From Dysgonomonas sp. ZJ279 (GTDB lineage: Bacteria; Bacteroidota; Bacteroidia; Bacteroidales; Dysgonomonadaceae): a stretch of 64,000 nucleotides of DNA. Positions 9,453-17,220 of the stretch are shown piece after piece. The stretch spans positions 1 to 64,000 of the forward strand of contig NZ_JAAKEL010000016.1 in the NCBI RefSeq assembly GCF_011039205.1, in the 5' to 3' direction. Every line of letters starts with the position of its first letter. Positions within the stretch are counted from its first letter, which is position 1. The position numbers were made by a program, and so were the translations under genes. The notes under the pieces are model-generated. The model searched no databases. It was not told where the DNA came from and saw only the letters and a program-made list of their open reading frames with translations.

Positions 9453-9629
9453 TCTTTTGCAACAACCGTTACTCTGGCTAACGGAGTACCTATTGAAAGT
9501 GTTTCGAAGATGTTGGGACACAGCAGCATTAAAACAACTGAAATATATGCTAAAGTACTAAACATGAAGGTTAGTAATGATATGAACGATCTAGCCTTTA
9601 AGTTGAATAGAAAAAGGAAAAGCAGTTAA
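9453..9629 (+). pseudogene. 3' relic of a third tyrosine recombinase
   Basis: The plus strand reads SFATTVTLANGVPIESVSKM, LGHSSIKTTEIYAKVL and ends at TAA 9629. These are the last two catalytic landmarks of an integrase (GH and IY); everything before the HxxR region is gone and the preceding in-frame bases (back to 9423) do not resemble the family. It faces the opposite way to the intact pair. It marks an older insertion at this place. The gap 9145-9452 shows no other feature. Confidence 0.8.
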
Positions 9630-9671
9630 TAGCATAAAGTTCTCCAAAATATTTTGGAGAACTTTATGCTA
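9630..9671. repeat. Perfect 42-bp palindrome
   Basis: AGCATAAAGTTCTCCAAAAT (9631-9650) is followed directly by its exact reverse complement (9651-9670), and the flanking T/A pair extends it to 42 bp with no spacer. It begins one base after the integrase relic stop. It could fold into a cruciform or act as a two-way terminator, though no T-run follows. The bases 9672-9840 hold nothing else clear. Confidence 0.9.
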
Positions 9672-9840
9672 GAATAAGAAACTGTATATCAGTGTTAATT
9701 CCAATAGCAAACTTTTTAAACAGCTCAATAAGGGGTCTAATATCCTATAAAATGTATAAAATGACTATATCTTTCCGAGGGGAAAATATGGTCATTTAAA
9801 GCCTCAAGCCAACGATTATAAATGTAATAAATTATATAAT

Positions 9841-10401
9841 TTAAAGGCTTTCGAGATTCATAAGAACTTTATCCTTCTGCAAACGGAAAGAAGACGGTGT
9901 TATTCCTGTCTCTTTTTTGAACTGATTGGATAAATGTGCAGGGCTGCTATAATCCAATTTAAAAGCGATTTCAGCAATATTCAGTTCATCATACGTTATG
10001 AGTTCTTTAATGCGTTCTATTTTATTTCTAATTATAAAACGCTCAATTGTACTCCCTTCCGATTCGGTAAATAGATTAGACAGGTAAGTGTAATTGCGTT
10101 TTAGCTTAAGACTCAAATAAGTCGAGAAATTTACTTTTAATGGTTCGTGCGGATAATGAATTAATGCAATAATTATTGTTCTGATTTTTTCTATTAAAAT
10201 AGTCTTTTTATCTGTTATAATTTCTAATCCTGATTCAAAAAGGCTTAATCTGATTTCTTCAAATTTACGAGCTGTTATATTTCGATCTGTTTCTATTATC
10301 CCTAATTCAATTGATATACAATGTATTCCATATCTTTTTAGAATATCCTCTACCCGCATCTCGCACCGATGACTTACCATATATTTAATATGTAATTTCA
10401 T
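9841..10401 (-). CDS. AraC-type regulator, stress-block paralogue A
   Basis: The ATG at 10401 is preferred; a TTG two codons earlier also opens the frame. The 186-residue product has an N-terminal domain (about 1-90) starting KLHIKYMVSHRCEM that I cannot assign to a ligand-binding family, and a C-terminal AraC/XylS HTH (LNIAEIAFKLDYSSPAHLSNQF, then KKETGITPSSFR). It matches the regulator at 24782-25348 closely along its full length. It sits downstream of a Dps-like gene on the same strand, separated by a hairpin. The signal sensed is unknown. Confidence 0.85.
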   Translation of the reverse strand: MKLHIKYMVSHRCEMRVEDILKRYGIHCISIELGIIETDRNITARKFEEIRLSLFESGLEIITDKKTILIEKIRTIIIALIHYPHEPLKVNFSTYLSLKLKRNYTYLSNLFTESEGSTIERFIIRNKIERIKELITYDELNIAEIAFKLDYSSPAHLSNQFKKETGITPSSFRLQKDKVLMNLESL

Positions 10402-10443
10402 GAGCAATACGTTTTTATTGTTATTAACTATAACTAAGAAGAT

Positions 10444-10503
10444 AATAATACAGAAATTATTTTTATAAGCAATTTCTGTATTATTATTATTATTATTATT
10501 ATT
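10444..10503. terminator. Hairpin terminator running into a (TAT)n microsatellite
   Basis: AATAATACAGAAATT (10444-10458) pairs perfectly with AATTTCTGTATTATT (10471-10485), and two further pairs extend it. The right arm merges with a TAT-repeat tract covering 10479-10503 (eight units). It lies just downstream of the Dps-like stop at 10516 on the minus strand. Confidence 0.65.
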
Positions 10504-10515
10504 TAAGTAAAACCT

Positions 10516-10917
10516 TTATTGCAGTCTTTTAAGACGAAATAATAATTGCTGTATTGCTTCCTGATAATCATCAATAATGGATTGAGTGAACAGTGCAGGG
10601 AAGAGTTCACGATTAGATTCTACTGTATCATAAAAATTTTCAGCGTGCTTTACGATATCTGATGGCGTTGATGTCGATGGGATACTTATATCCAGATTCC
10701 CTAACAGGGAATAGCAAGTCTCTGTAATCAGATCTGTTTCATCCGATAAGGAAGCTATAGCCTGATCCAAGGCAATATGCTGAGCATAACTACTATTACC
10801 TGTTACATGCCAATGATAAAGTTTCAAACTGTTATTAAACGAAAATAAATTTCCGATAAATTTTGCTATTTCTGTATTAGCAAATACTTTTGGTTCTTTT
10901 ACTGTCAATGTACTCAT
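10516..10917 (-). CDS. Dps/ferritin-like protein
   Basis: The frame is open further upstream, but the ATG at 10917 (MSTLTVKEPKVF) follows an A-rich leader (AAAAATAAACACT) and fits the family. The 133-residue product shows NNSLKLYHWHVTGNSSYAQH near residue 29, the Dps-like HW motif in the first helix of a four-helix bundle, followed by ALDQAIASLSDETD with the acidic ferroxidase-type residues. It is shorter than classical Dps (about 160), and might be a diverged Dps-like family. Such proteins store iron or shield DNA under oxidative stress, which suits neighbours such as Ohr and glutathione peroxidase. Confidence 0.65.
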   Translation of the reverse strand: MSTLTVKEPKVFANTEIAKFIGNLFSFNNSLKLYHWHVTGNSSYAQHIALDQAIASLSDETDLITETCYSLLGNLDISIPSTSTPSDIVKHAENFYDTVESNRELFPALFTQSIIDDYQEAIQQLLFRLKRLQ

Positions 10918-11137
10918 AGTGTTTATTTTTAGTTGATATAAGAATAGGAATTGTGTCATCCGTATTTTACGATTGATCTTTTATTTATATTTCCAAAAAC
11001 ATCAGATTCTGCGAAAAGTGGTGTATATGGATGGTATAAGACAGGTTACTTTATATAAACAATCTGCGATAACTATTTGTTTTTAAATTGTTTAAATATT
11101 AGTCATTTATTCGGTGCTTGTGATTACCTGTGGCTTA

Positions 11138-11875
11138 TTAAAGTACTTGTGTCGCATGTAAAACGAATATATCTTGTACCTTAACATGGGCTGGCTGAGA
11201 TAAAGCATAGCTTATTGCATTTGCTATATCTTCCACTTTTAAAGAGGTATATATTTCATATATATTTTTTGCTTGTTCCGTATCGCCTTTGTAACTGACA
11301 AGGGCAAAGTCGGCTTCTACTCTGCCGGGACATATCTGTGTAACTCGTATACCATACTGTTGTAAGTCTAAACGCATACCTTTGCTCAATCCATCTACCG
11401 CAAATTTTGTAGCACAATGTACATTTCCATTCTGGAAAGTCTCCCTTTCCACGGTAGAGCCAATGTTGATAATATGTCCTGATCTTCGCAAAACCATACC
11501 AGGTGTTATTGCACGTGTTGCATATAATAACCCCTTTATATTTGTATCTATCATATCATTCCAATCTTGGGTATCCCATTCGTGAATAGGTGAAAAACTA
11601 CCTAAGCCTGCATTATTGACCAGAACGTCAATTTTACTCCACTCTTTTGGTATGTTCTTCAAAAGTGCGTCTTCAACTTCTGTATATACTCTGATATCAA
11701 AGCTAAGAAGTAAAACTTTTGACTTATATTTCGATTCTATTTCCTTTTGCAGTTCAGCCAATCGGTCTGAACGTGGTCCTGCAAGGATTAGGTTATAGCC
11801 TTCTTTGGCCAGTTTTAAGGCTGTAACACGACCTATACCTGAGGTTGTTCCTGTTATTAATGCTATTTTTTTCAT
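11138..11875 (-). CDS. Short-chain dehydrogenase/reductase with an altered catalytic tyrosine
   Basis: The 245-residue enzyme is a classical SDR: TGTTSGIG cofactor loop at 9-16, NNAG at 87-90, and serine 140 in IINIGS. It most resembles the NADP-dependent YdfG-type group acting on 3-hydroxy acids or serine. The catalytic YxxxK reads HCATK (153-157): the codon at 11415-11417 on the minus strand is CAT, histidine, one transition away from tyrosine TAT. That would be expected to cripple the normal proton transfer. The gene stands alone, divergent from ohr. Activity is therefore in doubt although the frame is intact. Confidence 0.85.
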   Translation of the reverse strand: MKKIALITGTTSGIGRVTALKLAKEGYNLILAGPRSDRLAELQKEIESKYKSKVLLLSFDIRVYTEVEDALLKNIPKEWSKIDVLVNNAGLGSFSPIHEWDTQDWNDMIDTNIKGLLYATRAITPGMVLRRSGHIINIGSTVERETFQNGNVHCATKFAVDGLSKGMRLDLQQYGIRVTQICPGRVEADFALVSYKGDTEQAKNIYEIYTSLKVEDIANAISYALSQPAHVKVQDIFVLHATQVL

Positions 11876-12113
11876 AATAGTACCAATTTTTAATTTATAC
11901 TATAAAATTTCTCAGCTATCCTATCTCTAAAATTTACATTTAGAATGGATACAGCGGGCATTTTACATTAAAATTAAAGGTAAAAATATCTCTGCAGTTT
12001 TACTTATAGAATTATAAAAATAACTTACATAATTTACAGTATATCAAATAACAAGCCAAATAAATGTATTAATTTGCTGCTATTCGAAGTATAAATCAAA
12101 ATATATAAATGGT

Positions 12114-12536
12114 ATGAAAGTAATGTATACAGCCGTTGCAACTTCTGTAGGCGGAAGAGACGGCAAAGTTAAATCATCGGATGGAGTATTGGACTTTGAA
12201 GTAAAACCACCAAAAGAAATAGGTGGTCCGGATGGTTCATATACTAATCCTGAACAATTATTCGCAGTAGGCTATTCAGCCTGTTTCGGGAGTGCCTTAA
12301 ATCATGTGGCATTATTGAAAAAGAAAGAAGTCATCCCAACGGTAACGGCAAAGGTTAGCATTGGTAAGAAAGACGATGGTGGCTACCAATTAGCAGTAGA
12401 GATGGATGTGAACATTCCCGGAATGGATCAAAAAGAGGCGGAAGAATTAGTTGAAGAAGCCCATCAGGTTTGCCCTTATTCCAATGCTACACGAAATAAT
12501 ATCGAAGTGATTTTGACCGTTACTACTACAGCTTAA
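12114..12536 (+). CDS. ohr: Organic hydroperoxide resistance protein
   Basis: The 140-residue product is a full-length Ohr of the OsmC superfamily. It reduces organic peroxides through two cysteines, seen in GYSACFGSAL (about residue 54) and EEAHQVCPYSNATRNN (about residue 119). An alternative ATG lies three codons in (MYTAVATSVGG), and that version would match the common start of the family better. No OhrR-type repressor is adjacent; the gene is divergent from the SDR and followed by a strong two-way terminator. Confidence 0.93.
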   Translation: MKVMYTAVATSVGGRDGKVKSSDGVLDFEVKPPKEIGGPDGSYTNPEQLFAVGYSACFGSALNHVALLKKKEVIPTVTAKVSIGKKDDGGYQLAVEMDVNIPGMDQKEAEELVEEAHQVCPYSNATRNNIEVILTVTTTA

Positions 12537-12551
12537 GTGATAATGACAAAA

Positions 12552-12591
12552 GAAGTTCCTATGGCTTTATTTCAAAAGTAATAGGAACTTC
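12552..12591. terminator. Two-way terminator between ohr and the P-type ATPase
   Basis: GAAGTTCCTAT (12552-12562) pairs perfectly with ATAGGAACTTC (12581-12591) with an 18-base loop; ATTTTTAT follows on the plus strand. It separates two convergent genes. Confidence 0.8.
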
Positions 12592-12612
12592 ATTTTTATC
12601 CGGCAAATTCAA

Positions 12613-15309
12613 TTAAATTATTCCCCTACGTTTATCCATACGTCTCATGATAGCCTTTTCAATTTCTATAATGAAAAATATACCTAGACCAAACAGAATG
12701 GGATACAACCAATCAAATGCAGGTAAAGGTTGTGTAGCAAACAATCTGTTCATAAAAGGCAAATAGGTGATGCTTAATTGCAGGATAATAAGTATAGTCG
12801 ATACTACATAAATTGCTTTATTATTAAAGAAATTTTTATTAAAAGCAAATCCGCGGATGCTCCGGCAATTAAATAAGTGAAACAACTGAGAAAAAACAAT
12901 AACCTGTAAGGTAATCGTTCTTACGATATCGGCATCATATCCACGACTGAGCAATATCATATTGAGAATTAAAGTACCCCCGCCAATAAGTACCGATATA
13001 AATAATATTCGCCATATAAAATATCCGCTTAATAAAGGTGTATTTGGCAACCTAGGCGGACGTTCCATCGTTCCGGGTTCGATATTCTCAAATGCTAAAG
13101 CCAAAGAAACAGTAATGGATGTTATCATATTGATCCATAATATCTGCACAGGGGTAATCGGTATCATTGTTCCGAATAATATACTGGCAATAATCAGAAA
13201 ACTTTCCGCTCCATTTGTGGGAAGAATAAACAAAATTGTTTTCTTCAAATTGGAGTAAACACGCCTGCCTTCTTCAACCGCCGAAACTATGGTTCTGAAA
13301 TTGTCATCTACCAATATCATTTCTGCTGCGTCTTTAGCAACCTCTGTTCCTTTTATTCCCATTGCAATACCTACATCTGCTTTCTTCAAAGCGGGGGCAT
13401 CATTTACGCCATCGCCGGTCATTGCACAAATAGAGCCATCTAATTGCTGCACATTTACCAATCTGAGTTTTTGTTTAGGAGTCGTACGTGCAAATATATC
13501 GTATTCATGCACAGCTATCTCCAGTTCATCATCAGTCATTTTCTCTATATCCTTTCCCTGAATGGCTCTTTTCCCATCACCAATACCCATCTCCAGTCCA
13601 ATTGCTTTTGCAGTATTTACGAGGTCACCTGTAATCATTTTTACACGTATTCTCGCTTTAGCACATTCCTTGATAGCTTCGATAGCGCCACTGTGTGGAG
13701 GGTCGATTATTCCTGCCATACCCAGAAAAATCAAGTCTTCATATATATCTTCATGTTTAATATCGCTCTTTCCTGAATCAACAACTTTATAGGCTGCTCC
13801 AATTATACGTTGTCCTCTGTTAGCCAGATCAGTAACCTTATCATTCCAATAAGTAATATCTAAATCTTTAACACCATGGAGTGACTGCTCTTTGGAGACC
13901 ATCTCGAAAAGACGGTCGGGAGCACCTTTCACAAAAATGATATTTTCACCACCGATATGAGTCAAAGCTGCCATATATTTATACTCCGAATCGAAGGGTA
14001 TGGTAGCAATGCGTTCTGATTGGTTAACTTCAAAATTGGCCTTCCGATACAATGTAATCAATGCTCCCTCTGTAGGGTCACCTTGTACTGTCCACAATCC
14101 ACCCGCATCCTCGCTTATTGCCGCATCGTTGCATATCTCCATACAACAAATCAATCTTGTCAGGACTGATTGTTGATTAAAATCAACAGGTTCTTCGTTT
14201 TTCAAAATAACACCTTCAGGTATATATCCTATTCCTGTTACCTTAAACTCATCGTCTGCGGTTTGCAATGTTTTGACAGTCATCTCATTTTTAGTGAGAG
14301 TACCGGTTTTGTCGGTAAATATTACTGAAACAGCCCCTAGCGTTTCTACCGAAGGAAGATGGCGTATGATGGCGTTTCGTCGAGCCATATTCCTAACTCC
14401 TATAGCCAGTATAATCGAAAGAATAGCAGGCATACCTTCGGGTATAGCTGCTACTGCAAGGCCAATAACAGACAATAACAGTACTTCGGTCTGATAATCG
14501 CGAAAAAAATAACCGAACACGAAAACAAATAATGATATAACGACTATAACTATTGATACCATTTTGCCGAAGTAAGCCGTTTGTTTTATTAATGGTGTAG
14601 TTATAGCAGGCACTTCATCCAGAAGTTTGTTAATCATACCTATCTCTGTATTCTCACCCGTGGCAACGACTGCACCTATTCCTGTACCTGTACTTATTGC
14701 AGTACCCGAAAAAGCCATATTTGTTTTATCAGCCAATATAGTATCAGGGTCAAGTGTGCTGACTACCTTTTCGGCAGGAACAGATTCGCCTGTTAGAGTA
14801 GACTCATCTATCTTGAGATTATCAGCTGTTATTAACCTTAAATCGGCAGGCACCTTATCACCGGGAGCTAATAAAACAATATCACCGATAGTGAGATCGG
14901 TAGTATCAATCTCTTTTCGTATTCTATCTCTTATAACCTGAGCTTTGGACGATAGCATCTTCTTTATTTTATCCAGTGCTTTTCCCGCTTTATTTTCCTG
15001 AACAAATCCAATAGATGCATTGATCAAAGTGACAAGTAGTATAAATATTGTTTCGAAATATTGTCCAAGTACTGCTGTTACGATGGCTGCGACAAATAGC
15101 ACATAAATTAAGATACTGTCAAATTGTTTCAAGAAGCGAATGAATTTATTCTCTTTCTTTTTTTCAGGAAGATCATTCTTGCCAAATTCGTCAAGTCTGT
15201 CTTTAGCTTCTTTTTCCGATAGTCCATTTACGACATTTGTATGTAGTATATCAATGACAGCATTAGCATCTATTGCACTCCAATTATTATTATCATATTT
15301 TTTTTTCAT
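12613..15309 (-). CDS. Cation-transporting P-type ATPase (P2-like)
   Basis: The 898-residue pump has all landmark motifs: LTGESVPAEK in the actuator domain, PEGMPA in the fourth membrane segment, phosphorylation site DKTGTLTKNEMT, KGAPD in the nucleotide domain, MITGD and GDGVNDAPALKKADVG. The N-terminal cation-ATPase domain (LHTNVVNGLSEKEAKDRL) and four C-terminal membrane segments are present. Its sixth segment reads INMITSITVSLALAFE, unlike SERCA (NLVTDG), so the ion is uncertain; Ca2+ or Na+/K+-type export are both possible. It lies between ohr and a glutathione peroxidase gene; no dedicated regulator is visible. Confidence 0.9.
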   Translation of the reverse strand: MKKKYDNNNWSAIDANAVIDILHTNVVNGLSEKEAKDRLDEFGKNDLPEKKKENKFIRFLKQFDSILIYVLFVAAIVTAVLGQYFETIFILLVTLINASIGFVQENKAGKALDKIKKMLSSKAQVIRDRIRKEIDTTDLTIGDIVLLAPGDKVPADLRLITADNLKIDESTLTGESVPAEKVVSTLDPDTILADKTNMAFSGTAISTGTGIGAVVATGENTEIGMINKLLDEVPAITTPLIKQTAYFGKMVSIVIVVISLFVFVFGYFFRDYQTEVLLLSVIGLAVAAIPEGMPAILSIILAIGVRNMARRNAIIRHLPSVETLGAVSVIFTDKTGTLTKNEMTVKTLQTADDEFKVTGIGYIPEGVILKNEEPVDFNQQSVLTRLICCMEICNDAAISEDAGGLWTVQGDPTEGALITLYRKANFEVNQSERIATIPFDSEYKYMAALTHIGGENIIFVKGAPDRLFEMVSKEQSLHGVKDLDITYWNDKVTDLANRGQRIIGAAYKVVDSGKSDIKHEDIYEDLIFLGMAGIIDPPHSGAIEAIKECAKARIRVKMITGDLVNTAKAIGLEMGIGDGKRAIQGKDIEKMTDDELEIAVHEYDIFARTTPKQKLRLVNVQQLDGSICAMTGDGVNDAPALKKADVGIAMGIKGTEVAKDAAEMILVDDNFRTIVSAVEEGRRVYSNLKKTILFILPTNGAESFLIIASILFGTMIPITPVQILWINMITSITVSLALAFENIEPGTMERPPRLPNTPLLSGYFIWRILFISVLIGGGTLILNMILLSRGYDADIVRTITLQVIVFSQLFHLFNCRSIRGFAFNKNFFNNKAIYVVSTILIILQLSITYLPFMNRLFATQPLPAFDWLYPILFGLGIFFIIEIEKAIMRRMDKRRGII

Positions 15310-15340
15310 AAAATCCGATTTGATAATTTATGTATATAAG

Positions 15341-15374
15341 TAAAGCGAGCCAAGTAATATACCAGCTCACTTTA
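15341..15374. terminator. Hairpin with T-run between peroxidase and ATPase genes
   Basis: TAAAGCGAGC (15341-15350) pairs with GCTCACTTTA (15365-15374) with one G-T wobble, followed on the plus strand by ATTTTTTTTTT. It lies between two minus-strand genes and may end the peroxidase transcript. Confidence 0.5.
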
Positions 15375-15399
15375 GATTTTTTTTTTTCAATTTGTTGAA

Positions 15400-15888
15400 T
15401 TATGATTGATCGATCCACTTGACAATGCTATCAGATAACGGACTTGCAGTAGGAGCAATAAAGTTTACCAACTGCCCATTTTCCGAAATCATAAATTTTT
15501 GGAAATTCCAATCAATTACAGCATCAAATTTTCCGTTTTCGCTTTCTCTTGTCAGCCACTTATAAATTGGCGCAATGTCAGGCCCGTTTACCGAAACTTT
15601 GGCCATTATGGGAAAAGTTATATTGTAATCTTCGCAAAACTGTTTAATTTCGGCGTTTGTTCCGGGTTCCTGCCCTCTGAAATCATTGGATGGAAAGCCT
15701 ATGACAATAAAGCCTTTATGCCTATTTTTCACATACAAGTCTTCCAATTCCTTGTATTGAGGTGTCAGACCACATTCTGAGGCTACATTTACTATCAAGA
15801 CTTTTTTCCCTTCAAGGATAGCCATATTAAATTCCATATTGTCAATATCCTGTACTTTAAAGTCATATAACGTTTTTATTTTAGACAT
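15400..15888 (-). CDS. Thioredoxin-type glutathione peroxidase
   Basis: The 162-residue product is a cysteine glutathione peroxidase of the BtuE/Gpx group. The peroxidatic cysteine is at 39 in VASECGLTPQY, the glutamine-bearing loop reads GFPSNDFRGQEPG (usual form GFPxNQFxxQEP, so the Q before F is D here), and the tryptophan box is WNFQKFMI. It has no signal peptide and probably reduces peroxides in the cytoplasm with thioredoxin. An inverted repeat lies upstream at 15915-15986. Confidence 0.92.
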   Translation of the reverse strand: MSKIKTLYDFKVQDIDNMEFNMAILEGKKVLIVNVASECGLTPQYKELEDLYVKNRHKGFIVIGFPSNDFRGQEPGTNAEIKQFCEDYNITFPIMAKVSVNGPDIAPIYKWLTRESENGKFDAVIDWNFQKFMISENGQLVNFIAPTASPLSDSIVKWIDQS

Positions 15889-15914
15889 AATATTTTATTT
15901 TTTAGTTATAATTA

Positions 15915-15986
15915 GATTGGTCATAAGCGTTATGTCTGTTTATTCTATTATTCATCGAACAAGAGCAGCATAACGCTTAACCAATC
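15915..15986. repeat. Long imperfect inverted repeat upstream of the peroxidase gene
   Basis: GATTGGT (15915-15921) plus AAGCGTTATG (15925-15934) on the left match CATAACGCTT (15969-15978) plus ACCAATC (15980-15986) on the right, giving 17 paired bases with a small bulge around a 34-base loop. It is 27 bp from the start codon, so it could be a leader structure or operator. Confidence 0.7.
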
Positions 15987-16003
15987 AATCTTATAAAGTT
16001 TCT

Positions 16004-16041
16004 AAAACGAATAAATTAAAAGATTTATCTTTATTCGTTTT
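16004..16041. terminator. Two-way hairpin upstream of the peroxidase unit
   Basis: AAAACGAATAAA (16004-16015) pairs perfectly with TTTATTCGTTTT (16030-16041). It stands between the dehydrogenase stop at 16138 and the peroxidase start at 15888 and probably ends the dehydrogenase transcript. Confidence 0.65.
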
Positions 16042-16137
16042 TTATTAAGTAATGTGAAATAGTTATTACTATATTCTCTGATCATAAAACAGTATTTGGT
16101 TGTTATACTTGACAAAGCAATAAAAAGGTCTGAGACT

Positions 16138-17187
16138 TTAATCTGCAATTTTCACTACCGATTTCACTATATTTTCTTTGTCCTGCACACTACTATCCAT
16201 CGCATTCTGAATATCGTCAAATTCAAATATATTTGTTACCACATTTTTTAAATTAATTTTCCCATTTGCTACCGCCTCAATAGCCATTGGATAAATATGA
16301 CGGTAGCGGAATATAGTGGAAATCGATAATTCTTTATCCATTGCCAGACTCATAGGCATATTTACGAAACCCGATTTGGTATAACCTACAAAAACGATGG
16401 TAGCCCCCTTTTTAGTTATATTGAGAGCTTGCTGAGCTGTTATCTCGGTTCCTGCTGTTTCTATAACCAAATCGCAGCCCCTGCCATCTGTTAATCTATT
16501 TATTTCTTCCACCACGTTTTGCTCTCCTGCGTTAATCACACTAGTGGCTCCCAGTTCCAGAGCTTTGCCCAGTCGTTTTTGCACCACATCTATCATATAA
16601 ACCGTGGATACTCCTTCGGCTTTAAGTGCCAGCATACACATTAGTCCGATACAACCCGACCCGAAAACGGCAGCTGTTTGTCCGGCATGTGCCCCGCCTT
16701 GGTTAGCTGCATGAAATCCAACCGCCAAAGGCTCTATCAATGCTCCTTCTAAAGTGCTTACATTATCCGGCAATTTGAAACAGAGTCCGGCTTCATGTGC
16801 TACATATTCGAGAAATACGCCGTCAATGGGCGGGGTAGCAAAGAAGATTACATCAGGACATAAATTGTATTTCCCTGTTTTGCAGAACTCGCAATGCCCG
16901 CACGTTTTCCCCGGTTCTAATGCAACTCTGTCTCCTATTTTCAGATGTTTTACATCTGTACCTACTTTTACTACTGTACCTCCGGCTTCATGCCCTAATA
17001 CAAAAGGAGGTTCTACAATATAATTTCCGATTGCCCCATGTTCATAATAATGCAGGTCTGATCCACAAATGCCTACGTACTCCAGTTTGATCAATGCTTC
17101 TCCAGCTTTCGGAACGGGTATATTTCTTTCTTCAAACCCCATTATTCCGATGCCGTTCATAACAGCTACTTTCATTTTTGTTTCCAT
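16138..17187 (-). CDS. Zinc-dependent polyol dehydrogenase (sorbitol/xylitol dehydrogenase type)
   Basis: The 349-residue enzyme is a medium-chain dehydrogenase that oxidises a sugar alcohol to a ketose with NAD+. Catalytic zinc ligands are in ICGSDLHYYEHG (cysteine about 41) and LGHEAGG; the structural zinc loop is CGHCEFCKTGKYNLC; the Rossmann segment is AVFGSGCIGLM. The GSDLHYYEHG and PFVLGHEAGG wording is that of the L-iditol/xylitol group. It is 33 bp downstream of a PTS IIC permease gene on the same strand, so the pair may handle one substrate. The exact polyol is not determined. Confidence 0.85.
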   Translation of the reverse strand: METKMKVAVMNGIGIMGFEERNIPVPKAGEALIKLEYVGICGSDLHYYEHGAIGNYIVEPPFVLGHEAGGTVVKVGTDVKHLKIGDRVALEPGKTCGHCEFCKTGKYNLCPDVIFFATPPIDGVFLEYVAHEAGLCFKLPDNVSTLEGALIEPLAVGFHAANQGGAHAGQTAAVFGSGCIGLMCMLALKAEGVSTVYMIDVVQKRLGKALELGATSVINAGEQNVVEEINRLTDGRGCDLVIETAGTEITAQQALNITKKGATIVFVGYTKSGFVNMPMSLAMDKELSISTIFRYRHIYPMAIEAVANGKINLKNVVTNIFEFDDIQNAMDSSVQDKENIVKSVVKIAD

Positions 17188-17220
17188 TGTTTTTGTTTTT
17201 ATATAATTCTGACTGCGATT

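Noticed and set aside
10479-10503. TAT repeats as a regulatory array
   Set aside because: A simple microsatellite; kept only as a possible length-variable terminator.
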